From Candidatus Poseidoniaceae archaeon (GTDB lineage Archaea; Thermoplasmatota; Poseidoniia; Poseidoniales; Poseidoniaceae), in NCBI GenBank assembly GCA_030747695.1, contig JASLKG010000004.1, positions 154,537 to 218,536 of the forward strand: a stretch of DNA of 64,000 nucleotides, given 5' to 3'. Positions 34,508 through 45,100 of the stretch are shown in pieces; the first letter of the stretch is position 1; each line of letters starts with the position of its first letter. Under the pieces are notes generated by a model. The model searched no databases and was not told the origin of the DNA. It was given only the letters and a program-made list of their open reading frames with translations. A program made the position numbers and the translations under genes.

Positions 34508-37340
34508 GTTTCTTGGCTGCATCTAATGAATCAGTTAATCCATCTGGATTTGAGCCACCACCCTGTGCAAAGGTAGGACGTCCGCCGCCACCACCATTGA
34601 TATGAGATGAAATTTCATTCAGTATTTCTACTGCATTGTATTTTTCACTTGCAATTGAATTCTCTGTTATTGCAACCATTAACTTACCTCCACTTTCCCT
34701 GCTACCTAGAATTGCGAGTGTGGGATTCCCTGAATCCAAGGTTAATTCTTTTAGCATATTTGTCATTTTCTTTAGGTCGCCATCAACTTCCATGACAACT
34801 ATACGAATTCCTTCAATTTCAGATAAATCATTGCCGCCACCACTTGTTCGAAGACGCACAATCTCTGCTTCCAATTGTTCAATACGCTTTCTTTGGTCCT
34901 TCCATTCGGTAAAGAATCTTGAAGCTGCTGAGGGAAGATCATCGATTGGGACTTGGAATACTTCTGCTGTTTCTCGCAGTAATCCGTCCTGCATTCTCGC
35001 ATGCTCTAGAGCTGCCTCTCCAGCAACAATATGTATTCTCTCCACACCATCTTGCACAGCATTAGAGCGTATTAACCTTATTTGGCCAATCAGGCCCAAA
35101 TCATCATGATGTGTACCTCCACAGGCTTGTGTATCATGATTTGAAATTCTTAATATGCGTATTTCATTGCCTTTTGGAGCACCTCCTTGGTACAAATCAA
35201 ATCCAAATTCAATGTCTGCGTCCTTGCGGTTAAGCGTAAGTTTCTCGCTATGGGTAGTCGAATTGATTACTTCATTGGCTAATTCTTCTATCGCATCAAG
35301 ATCATTACGTGTGAGCCTGCGATAATGAGTTATGTCCAATCTTGCAGATTCAACTGATTTATTTGCACCTGCTTGGTAAATGTGAGGCCCCAGTAATTTA
35401 CGAGCGGCACCACCGACGACGTGCACTGAAGTGTGATGATCCATTAATTGCCGACGCCTATCCCAGTCAATTTCACCTACTATTTTTTCACCTAAAACAA
35501 AGGGTTTTTCAGATAAATGAATTATTACTTCACCAATTTTCCTAGTGTCTAAGATTGCTGATTTTGTTTTATCGGAAAAAATAATCCCATAATCTCCTTC
35601 TTGGCCACCTCCTTCTGGATAGAAACAAGTCTCATCAAGCACAATCCCAAATTTTGCCTTCGCAGGTATTTCATCGCCGATTAAGTCGATGCAAGCCAGA
35701 ACATTTGCCTCGAACTGTGTCTGATAGGAATCGTCATAATAGAGCGGTTTTGTTGCTTCTACATCTGGTAAATTTTCGAAGAATTTAGTAGTAGTTACTG
35801 TTTTTGCAGCAAGCTTGGCCATGGCAGCATGCCTTTCAGCCATCTCAGCGTTAAACCCAGTGCGTAAGCTTAGATTCCAGCCTAAGTCGTTTGCAATATT
35901 TACTGTTAGGTCAGGTGAAATACCATTACTATCATTCATCGTAAACAATATTTCATCAGGCAATTCAATCGCGTCTTTTGGTATGGATTTTATTGCTGTT
36001 GCAACAACTTGACGGCCTTTACGTAGCATCTCAATGTATCGTTCTTCTTCACTATTGAGTATTGTAATAAGACCCTCATTAGTTTGCTTCATACAACTTA
36101 AATCCATAGCAACTTCAAGATGATGTTTTGCTAAATCTGAAAGATTGATTTTTAGTCCCAAGTCATCTCTCATTCGAAGTACACGTCGTGCCATCATCCT
36201 AACTAGATACCCGGATTTAGCATTCGAAGGAACCAAACCATCACCCAGCATATTGCAAATGGCATGCATGTGATCAGGAATCGCATAGATTCTTGAGAGT
36301 GGTTCAGTAATAGACTGGAATAAATCTAAACTAATTTCATGACCTCGATCCCTTAACTTTGACAAGAATAAATCCTGCATACGATTTCCATCACTTCCAG
36401 CCTCGATATTCATTATTCCAAATAAGCGACTCATTTCTCCAAGTAAAGAATCTAATCTAGCTTGGGTTAGATCGAATTTTTCAGCTGAAAAGCCTGATAA
36501 TTCTTTGAGCCAATTAACTGTTTCTGGATATATGGCCTCATAAATTGTTGGGGTACCAGCAGCAGCCCAGCAAAACCTTTCCAGGCCATAACCTGTGTCA
36601 ATAATTTGTAAGGGCATTTCCCGGTACATTGTGCCTTTAATTTCTACATCCCCACTCTCATGTTCTTCTAGATTCATGAACACGAGTGTTGCGAGTTCTA
36701 AACCACCAACTATTACTTCAACAGCAGGGCCAGCATTGCCTCCACCTGACCAAGGGTTTTCGACATATGTAACTTCTAATGGATTAATCATGAATGTATC
36801 ACATAGCAATTCATGACAGTATCTAACGCATTCATCCATCCAATAGTACATTTGCCCTTCATCAGGACGGTTAAAAACATGGTGGGCCATCATTTCGAAT
36901 GTTGTTAGATGACGCCCTGATCTGCCAACTGCATCAACGTCATTTAGTCTAATACAGGGCTGGCTTATGGTAAGAGGATTTGCTGGAGGTTCTACTGCTC
37001 CAGAAGTAACATGAGGTTGGAAATCGGCAATACTTGCAATCGTTAAGTGAATATCATCACGCCACCTAGCAAGTACAGGATAAGGTTCGATCCGGGAGTG
37101 GTTATTGTTTTCAAAGAATGAAAGAAATGATTCACGCATTGAATTTTTTAATTCTCTACCTCGTTGTGAAAAACCAGAAATTATTGGTTCGCCAATGAAT
37201 GTATACTCATCCTGCTCTGTATCGCCACAGGTTTCCCTCGATTGGTCGCAAGTCCAAAACCACAACCCTGAAACTTTACATTGGCGCCTAAAGTACCCAT
37301 TTTCCTGAAAGACTTCAAGTTCGATAGGAGGAAGTCCCAT
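34494..37340 (-). CDS. alaS: Alanyl-tRNA synthetase, archaeal type
   Basis: Class II synthetase for alanine. The archaeal-type N-terminus (ENGYFRRQCKVSGLWFWT, ETCGD) and motif 2-like region (RLNDVDAVGRSGRHLTTFEMM) lead into the aminoacylation core. The editing domain carries DHHTSVHVVGGAAR (HxxxH) and CGGTHHDD, the zinc site that clears Ser- and Gly-tRNA-Ala. The C-terminal domain ends GGGGGRPTFAQGGG, as in all AlaRS. ATG 37340 (MGLPPIELEVFQ) fits archaeal homologues; the frame continues 19 codons further to 37397, through a hairpin that is therefore probably untranslated leader. An apparent ribosome site (AGGTG) lies in that hairpin's 3' arm. It diverges from rtcB. Confidence 0.95.
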   Translation of the reverse strand: MGLPPIELEVFQENGYFRRQCKVSGLWFWTCDQSRETCGDTEQDEYTFIGEPIISGFSQRGRELKNSMRESFLSFFENNNHSRIEPYPVLARWRDDIHLTIASIADFQPHVTSGAVEPPANPLTISQPCIRLNDVDAVGRSGRHLTTFEMMAHHVFNRPDEGQMYYWMDECVRYCHELLCDTFMINPLEVTYVENPWSGGGNAGPAVEVIVGGLELATLVFMNLEEHESGDVEIKGTMYREMPLQIIDTGYGLERFCWAAAGTPTIYEAIYPETVNWLKELSGFSAEKFDLTQARLDSLLGEMSRLFGIMNIEAGSDGNRMQDLFLSKLRDRGHEISLDLFQSITEPLSRIYAIPDHMHAICNMLGDGLVPSNAKSGYLVRMMARRVLRMRDDLGLKINLSDLAKHHLEVAMDLSCMKQTNEGLITILNSEEERYIEMLRKGRQVVATAIKSIPKDAIELPDEILFTMNDSNGISPDLTVNIANDLGWNLSLRTGFNAEMAERHAAMAKLAAKTVTTTKFFENLPDVEATKPLYYDDSYQTQFEANVLACIDLIGDEIPAKAKFGIVLDETCFYPEGGGQEGDYGIIFSDKTKSAILDTRKIGEVIIHLSEKPFVLGEKIVGEIDWDRRRQLMDHHTSVHVVGGAARKLLGPHIYQAGANKSVESARLDITHYRRLTRNDLDAIEELANEVINSTTHSEKLTLNRKDADIEFGFDLYQGGAPKGNEIRILRISNHDTQACGGTHHDDLGLIGQIRLIRSNAVQDGVERIHIVAGEAALEHARMQDGLLRETAEVFQVPIDDLPSAASRFFTEWKDQRKRIEQLEAEIVRLRTSGGGNDLSEIEGIRIVVMEVDGDLKKMTNMLKELTLDSGNPTLAILGSRESGGKLMVAITENSIASEKYNAVEILNEISSHINGGGGGRPTFAQGGGSNPDGLTDSLDAAKKLIGV

Positions 37341-37347
37341 TACATGC

Positions 37348-37366
37348 ACCTGCCCTACGGGCAGGT
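37348..37366 (-). promoter_or_regulatory. Perfect inverted repeat with GTA centre in the alaS leader
   Basis: The plus strand reads ACCTGCCC-TAC-GGGCAGGT, an 8-bp perfect repeat with 3-nt centre. In alaS sense it is ACCTGCCC-GTA-GGGCAGGT, seven bases before the ATG, and its 3' arm contains AGGTG, the only ribosome-site candidate. Folding of the RNA would hide it; alternatively the palindrome is a protein site in DNA. Similar elements occur at 45597, 45956 and 55456. Confidence 0.6.
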
Positions 37367-37415
37367 TAACGGGGACTATTATGTGCCTTGAAACCATCCC
37401 ATGAACAAGGGATAG

Positions 37416-38861
37416 ATGTCATTAGATGGAAGCCTTAGCACAAACATGGGCGAAGCCGGTTGGCGAGAACACCTAACAATGTTAGGTGATGGTTTAGCCA
37501 AAATAAGTAAACATGGTTCCATGAATGTGGATGCTATGGTTGTCACTGACGAAAATCATCTTGCAAGTAATAGTGATGAAAGATCTTTGTCGCAATTAGT
37601 GAATATTGCTTCAATGCCTGGAGTGGTAGGAAATGCTTGGGCTATGGCTGACTGGCACTATGGATATGGATTCCCAATTGGTGGTGTTTTGGCAACTGAT
37701 GTTGAATGGGGTGAACAGGGTGGTTCGATTTCGCCAGGAGGAGTTGGCTTTGACATAAATTGTGGAGTGCGCTTAATTGCATTTGATTGCATGGCTGATG
37801 ACATACCAAATTTACGTAAACTTGCTGGAAGATTAAATGGACGAATCCCTTCTGGTGGCTCGGGTAAAGGTGGAGTCAAACTAACTGAATCCGAATTAGA
37901 TGATGTTGTTCTTAGAGGAGCTGATGCTGCACTCGATTTGGGCCTTGCTAATGATAATGATCTGGAAAATATAGAGTCTAACGGTACCCTTTTTACAGAA
38001 GGAAACATTTCTGAAAGGGCAAAGAAACGAGGAATGCGTGCCCTTGGCACACTAGGATCTGGCAACCATTTTCTAGAACTGCAAGTAGTGGATCGTGTAG
38101 AAGAATCTAATCAACACAATTTACATGAGGGTCAACTAGTATGTATGATTCACTCTGGTTCCCGCGGTTTGGGGCATCAGGTCTGTACCGACCATGTCCG
38201 AGATTTAGAAAGTAGATACAAAGCTCGTAATGGTTTGTGGTATGATGATGAATGGGGGTTTGAAATTCAAGACAGGCAACTTGCTGCTGCGCCAATTCAC
38301 TCACGACAAGGAGAATCCTATCTTGATGCCATGAACGCTGCTGCTAACTATGCATTTGCAAATCGCTCAGCGTTGACTTCTAGATTACGTAAAGCCGTAT
38401 CAACAGAGATTGATGTTGAAAGTAGACTTGTATACGATGTTAGTCACAATATTGCAAAAATTGAGACTCACACAATACATGGCAGTTCCTGCAAATGTTG
38501 TGTACATAGAAAGGGTGCGACACGTGCTAAATCTAATCAGCCTGTGATGGTTCCTGGAGACATGGGTACTGCTTCTTGGTTACTAGAAGGCATGGCTGGA
38601 AATTCTGCATTTGAATCATCATGTCACGGCGCAGGTAGGCTCTTGTCACGCTCCCAAGCAAAACGTGAAATAGATGGGGAGATGGTCAAATCTGAATTAA
38701 ATAAGAGGGGGATAGAAGTGCATGCAAATACTCCTAATATCTTATCTGAAGAGGCTCCCGGCGCATACAAAGATGTTGATGAAGTTATCAGACTAACTAA
38801 TTCTGCGGGTCTTGCTAAGCCAATAGCTAGATTTACACCTTTGGCTGTGATAAAAGGATGA
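37416..38861 (+). CDS. rtcB: RNA-splicing ligase RtcB
   Basis: RtcB joins RNA 2',3'-cyclic phosphate or 3'-phosphate ends to 5'-OH ends and seals tRNA exons after intron removal. The Mn-binding Asp-Cys is in GGVGFDINCGVRLIAFD, other ligands in GSGNHFLELQ and HSGSRGLGHQV, and the histidine that is guanylylated is in SSCHGAGRLLSR. At 481 aa the length is full. SCKCCVHRKGATRA is the conserved C-terminal block. ATG 37416 is chosen as the only good start; a possible TATA (CTATTATG, 37375-37382) lies about 35 bases upstream. No archease gene is seen nearby. It diverges from alaS. Confidence 0.95.
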   Translation: MSLDGSLSTNMGEAGWREHLTMLGDGLAKISKHGSMNVDAMVVTDENHLASNSDERSLSQLVNIASMPGVVGNAWAMADWHYGYGFPIGGVLATDVEWGEQGGSISPGGVGFDINCGVRLIAFDCMADDIPNLRKLAGRLNGRIPSGGSGKGGVKLTESELDDVVLRGADAALDLGLANDNDLENIESNGTLFTEGNISERAKKRGMRALGTLGSGNHFLELQVVDRVEESNQHNLHEGQLVCMIHSGSRGLGHQVCTDHVRDLESRYKARNGLWYDDEWGFEIQDRQLAAAPIHSRQGESYLDAMNAAANYAFANRSALTSRLRKAVSTEIDVESRLVYDVSHNIAKIETHTIHGSSCKCCVHRKGATRAKSNQPVMVPGDMGTASWLLEGMAGNSAFESSCHGAGRLLSRSQAKREIDGEMVKSELNKRGIEVHANTPNILSEEAPGAYKDVDEVIRLTNSAGLAKPIARFTPLAVIKG

Positions 38862-39047
38862 TTACATGCAATAGTTTAGTGGGGGTTGTCCAAATGATGG
38901 AGCGGCGCCACTACTAACTCCATCTGGTTCCTCACAAATAACAGAAAGGAGTGTGTTTACTAACTCTTTCAAATCATCAACTTGTTGTTGTAATTCCTTA
39001 ACTCGCGCCGCATTTAATTTGCTCTCGCTCACTTCATTCATGTGCAT
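38862..39047 (-). CDS. Small coiled-coil protein, hypothetical
   Basis: This 61-aa frame has a heptad-like helix (ARVKELQQQVDDLKELVNTLLS) followed by a Gly/Pro-rich tail with a cysteine on each side (CEEPDG, NYCM). The coiled-coil pattern and an exact fit between the rtcB stop (adjacent, convergent) and the upstream hairpin suggest a real gene. There is no homology I can name and no strong ribosome site. Confidence 0.45.
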   Translation of the reverse strand: MHMNEVSESKLNAARVKELQQQVDDLKELVNTLLSVICEEPDGVSSGAAPSFGQPPLNYCM

Positions 39048-39053
39048 CCCATC

Positions 39054-39073
39054 TAGAGAAGCGTACTTCTCTA
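39054..39073 (-). other. Perfect hairpin upstream of the small coiled-coil gene
   Basis: TAGAGAAG (39054-39061) and CTTCTCTA (39066-39073) pair around CGTA on the plus strand; minus-strand RNA would show a UACG loop. It sits 6 bases before the 39047 start, and 71 bases after the 3' end of the 2147-aa gene in its transcription direction, so it may end that transcript or act as leader structure. Confidence 0.45.
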
Positions 39074-39144
39074 ATTTCTGTTAGAAAAATAGGCTTTAAT
39101 GGTTTGCGGTCAAAGGAGGCCATCAAACGCGCGTTTTGCCACCC

Positions 39145-42100
39145 TTATTCTTCTTCTGAATGGTCAACATCAGCCCATGGATCCTCAATGTTGTCAGTTG
39201 ATTCTACAACATTTTCTTGCCCAGTTACATCCTCAACCTCATTCGTATTATTATCACCATCAAGAACACTGTTTGCAGCATCCATATCTGGCCTTTCCGG
39301 AGCCATAGGGGGTAATATCCTTGAAGTTCGTTCATACTTTGTAGAAACATCTTCTTCATCCTCCCAATCCTCGTCATCATCATAGTACATACTTTCACTA
39401 TCATTTCCACGTCGCATCAATATTGCTATAGCAATTCCAGCAGCTATTAACAAAAAGGCCATAATTGAAATTGCGATACCCATACCACTGATTCCTGAAT
39501 TAGCTTCCTCCTGTGAAATCACCTTTGGCATGTCTGATTCAACATCAAGATCGCATGATGCTGTAGAATTTTCACCATAACAGTGTGGCAACATATTGTT
39601 GTCAACCCACCTATCCATTTGAGTTATATTGATTGCAAGATTTTGTGGACCTGAACCATGTGTTTCATAATACAACGTAACTGCTGGTAAGGTTTGACCA
39701 GGATATAAGTTCAATTCGGCCACACCATGTGAAATCCATGTTCTGCCATCCATCGGATCCTCCAAGAGTTGAACTTTTATCTCACCCGGTTTTGTTCCTA
39801 TGTTTCTCAAATGAACAGTTACTCCTAATTCACTGCCTTCGACAACCTGTCCTCCTCTTGGAGTTGTTCCGTTTGCTAGACCAATTTCTATGTTAGTAAC
39901 TGTAACATCAAATGACAATACAGTGAACGAAGGAGCCATTGGATCAAACATGGACAAACCAGTCCCACTAGCTTGATTACCAGCTAAATCAGTAACATCA
40001 ATCCACCATATTAGTTCATCACCTTCTTGTAAAGTTATGTTAATTCCCTCAGAAAAATCTACGCTGCCTGCATATGACCAAGTGCCAGCATTTTCTGAAA
40101 TATATGGTATGATACCACTAGAGTCTCCATCCTGCAGAATCAAGTTATTACGCATAAATGCCCAGTTGACTGTTAGATCACCTGCTGGCATTCCACCATC
40201 TTCCAATATTGCTATTGCAAAGGAAAGTGCCTGTATATCTTCATCATCGAAGACCAATGGTACAGAGGTGTATTGGACCACTGGGGATTTGTCATCTACA
40301 ATGACATTAGTTTCCTCCACGGTTGCATCTAGACCTGGTGAAATAACACCTTCCAAAGTGTATTCAACAACTAAATTTCCACCTAACAATGGGCGTTGTG
40401 GCAATAACATCCCTGTTGACCAAGTTCCATCTGCTGTAACTTCCGCAAATGCGGAAATTGGTTCAGAACCATATTGAGTTTGTACAGTAACTTCAAGTCC
40501 CTGCGGGGGTAATTCTGCGATACTAGAGCCCGATTTAGCATATTGTACAATTCCAGAGAATGTTAAATCATCTCCTGATCTTACATAAATTATCTCGGAA
40601 TTAGAATCCGAGATAGGTGGTGTTTCATCAACCATATTTGTCGTCAAGACTTCAAGATCATTGTCAAGTTGCCACCTAATCTGGCCAAGATTTGTCAACA
40701 ATGCTACTGGATTCAAATCATCGTCATCATGTACAACTATTGCAGGCATTGAATATTCACTTAGAATTGATTCATCGAAATCCCAATCAAGTTTGAATTT
40801 AAATTCAACATAAGCGATATCAGACTCCTGTGTGACATTTATTTCTTGCAATGTCAACTGGCTTAATTCTGGCGTGTATATTGCACCGTTACGAGGTTCC
40901 CAAACCATTACGCCAACCTCATCTTCCTCTGCACCCAACAATTTGACTGTAACAACATCAATCGAATCCACACCATTTGCATCACTAATTTCCATGTAAA
41001 GTGTATGGTTTTGCCCAGCTAACAATTGCTCTGAAACCGTATTTAGACTCAGGGAACTCGTTGAAATAACTGTAGGCTCATTAACAGCAATTACCATAGT
41101 TGCCATGTCCGAATCAAGTCCTGGCATTCCGCCTGATACTAATTCATGTCCGGAGTAATCAACTGATGTGAAGTATATTGAGAATTTCGCATTCACATCC
41201 ATATTTGATACGTCAATTCCCGAAAAGGTAACTGTTCTTTCACCCGCAATACCGCTAGGTAAGTTTTCACTGATTGAACTGTATTCATCATAATCTGCAA
41301 ATCCATCGCCATCTGTATCATCAAGGCCTTCTCTCCATGTATGTATTTGAATACTATCTCCTAATGCCTGAGCATCAGTAATTGTCACCTGCAGTGAAAG
41401 GCTGTATGCTGGATCCCAAGTATAACCGTCAGCATTGATTAATCTCTGACCATTGTTTACTTGCAAGTCTTTCACCCAAGGTGCCTCATCATCAATTAAT
41501 ACTTCAACTGGATTTTGTAATGTTACATCCACTGCACCTGAGGCACCAGTCACTGGACCTGCCCTAAGCACATATGGCACTAATGAAAAATTAGACATAT
41601 TTGTCGGTACTGTCACAAGTCCTGTCCATTCTCCGTCACCTGTAGAATTCAAAACTACATCATTATCACCAACTGAAATAGCGACTACAAAATCTTCTTG
41701 CAGTGGGCGTAAATCCAGCGTGTTCTCGAATCGAACTGTACCTGAAACTGAGACCAAACTACCGGCTTTCGCCCAAAATGGATAAGATGGCGAGAAACTG
41801 TCACTCAGGGTGTGCCCATACATGTCCACTACATTCCAGGAATCAACTTGGAGGTCGTTCTCACTTGCTTGAGTGCCAGCTCCACCCGAAAAATCAGTTG
41901 CCGGAGATAGACCTTCTCCCACTGCATCGAATCCCTGTGCAGTCCAGGACATTAATGCTGAATCATTCCAGTCCCAATCTACCTCAAATTGCCAATCAAT
42001 ATTCCATCTACCATTTATCTCAGTTAATGTTGAACTATTTGACAATTTTAACATTCCAAAGCCATCGGTTTGTGTAAATACACCCCCATTGGATAAATCT

Positions 42101-45100
42101 GAAAGTATGATTTTTACTTGATCACCATAGGAATCAATTCCAGTCAAATGAACTTCAGAGATATCATCATTATCGATTAAGTGATGATGCTGGGTTATGA
42201 AACCTTGATCGATTCCTGTTGGAAACCAGGTTTCTGGAACACTAAAGGGATGATTTGTTATCATGTTCTCATGATACACACCTCCGTTTATTCCTACACC
42301 GCCTGCAACAGCAGTCCAAATAAGTGGAATGTCTACAATGTTTTCAAGCCCATTGTTTGAATTTAAATCATGATATGCCTTTACAACCGAACCTAATCCA
42401 CTCACATTTTCAAAGAGTGTGTATCCAATTGCGAATGACCCCACTGTAAAATCAGTGTATGTACCAATCGTAGGAGATGAGAATTCTATCTCAACGATGG
42501 ACCAATTTCGACCATAACTGTCAGAAATTACAGAAGAATAGTACAATGAATTAACTTCAATGTGTAGGGAAGTTGTGCTCCAATTACCTGGCAGAGTGGC
42601 TAAAATATTTCCTCCGCTTGAAATCTCTATTGAATCTGCAGAACTTCCCGTGTTCATTCCCAACACAAGAGTATGTGGAATTGCATTTTCAGGCACTAGA
42701 GATTTCATTATTACTGAATTTCCACCATTTACATTGAAGGTTTGTGAGTGATTTATTACAGAATCATGTAGTCTTGTTTGCCAGCCATATGACCCATATG
42801 CTGGGTCCGAAATAAATTCCCAATCAATTACTCCATCATCAGAAACATCAATTTCCGCTGAATGTGCTGGCTGGACAAATTGGCCCCTAAATACCAGTGA
42901 AGAAAGCGACGACATTGGAGCAAATTCAACAGAAGGTGAAATTTGCCCTCTCATACCTCCAAGATTTAGTGTTGTTCCCACATTTGTAGCGACAACATTG
43001 CTTTGCTGTGAAGTGTATAATCGTGCAGTAATTGAACTGAAATTGCCATCAACATAAGCAGAGCCAATTGGTCTAGTAGAATGGCCCGAAACACCTGTAA
43101 CAACTTGTGTCAATCCACCTGTATTTACCCATTCTCCAGTAGAATTCCTCTGAATATATGCTGGTATATTCCATCCATTACCATCACCAAAATATCTAGT
43201 TGCACCTACAGTAAGTTCCTTGATTAACGGAGAATAATACTCGTCCTCGGTACCTAAGTGAAGTTCGATTTGAATTGTAGGATATTGATCTCTATCAATG
43301 CTAGCTAACGATAAGGGCATTGAAAGATTAGAATGACCATCAATTGTATTTCCTTGTCCATCTAAGATACTAACTCCATACCATGTTGCGTTTGGCAAAA
43401 TTATTTCTGCATCAATGAAACCATGTCCCAAATCATGTGTCGATAATTGTGGACTTTTCCAAGATCCAGTTTTGTGGAACCAATCGACTTCTAAGCCAAC
43501 ATCATCAACATACCAGCCTTCTTCTTCTACTGATGAATCAGACATTTGACGGAATTTGAATGAGACATTGTTTCCTGATAGATTTGAAACATCATATTGC
43601 ATGCTATCCCATGGTACTGATGAACAACTGAATGTTGTTGCTTGATGTTGTCTTCCATCCCATACATCAGTTCCTGCAAACGTCCCGTAAGTGATCTGAC
43701 CATCATACCAATTGGTGCCATTTCCTGTGCTGACTATTGCCTGATTCCATGCGCCACCATTCACTGAAATGTATAGGGATCCTCCATCATAGCCATCTTC
43801 CGAACACATCCATTGTTCCCAAATAAATCTAGCAGAGGCTCCTACTGGAATATAATAATTCGGTGAGATTAATGAATTATCAGAATTTGCATCATAATCC
43901 CCGCAAAGATTTGTAGCGAAACCAAGACTTGCACTTGTAAATGAACTTGGTCCAGATGTTGAGTTAGAACATATTGCACCAAACTCCCATCCTACTTGTC
44001 CTGCAGTATTTGATAGAGACCAACCTCCTGGAGGTAAGGCAGGTGAATCTTCAAAAGATTCGAAAACAGTAAGAGTACCAGCTCCAGGGAATTGCCAATC
44101 ATTGACTCCACCAGTTGCTGCCGGAGACATAGTTGTGGAATTTGAAAAATAATTTGAATAGTAAACAGTACCACTTGAATCAGTTAGAGTCAGATTGTCG
44201 AATGTTGCTCCTTCTCGTGTGTCAGCACTGCCACCATAACCAATAATGTAATCTGTTTCGACGCGGAATCTTACCCAAATACTTGAGTCACCTTGATATG
44301 AGGTAGGTAAATCCAAATTGAAGGTTACGAACCCTCCTGAATCATCAGTATACGAATTACCATTGTACGTAATGCCATCACCAGGCACACCACTAGTACC
44401 CCAGGTACTAGAATAGGTCATTGCACCTGTAGTTATGTCGTCCCAATTTTGACCATCTGTTGATGCTTCTGCCCACCAATTATCATATGTTGAACCCTCA
44501 ATGTCCCAATTAGCCTCAAAATTTACTGCAACAGTAGATGATGCTGATGAAAGATCAATGCTTGCTGTTGTAATTGCTGAATTAGCACTATTTGCATACT
44601 GACAAGTCCCTGCAGAAACAAGGCAACCATGGTGCCAAGTTCCCTCAGGACTACCAACATTTGTCAGATATATCGAATCGATAAAAGCTCCTGGCCTTGG
44701 AGTACTTACAGAATCAGTCCATACCTTAAATCTAAACTTAATCGTTGAGGCAGAAGACAAACCTGTCAAATTATCCAAACTAAATTTTGGATTTATCCAA
44801 CCGCTATAATTGCCATCACCATATACTCCAAATCCAGTCCCATTAGCTCCATTAGGGACACTGGCATTTGTCGAAATAGTATCAGGATAACCTCCAATCG
44901 GAGCTATCCAATTCCATTGGCCATTGTCTAACTTGTATTCAACCCAAAATCCATCTGCTGTATCAAGATGGTGCCACAAATCCAATGTTAAATTAAAATC
45001 TGAAATTGGAGAGGGTATTTGTGTTGCAGAAGAAGTAAGATGCCCACTGCTGCCAACTGGAAGAGCCTGCCCTGCCAAAGTTGCAGCAACAACTCCGCCA

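Noticed and set aside
37341..37397. Extra 19 N-terminal residues of AlaRS
   Set aside because: They are encoded by the hairpin region and are not like archaeal AlaRS N-termini; ATG 37340 fits the family.
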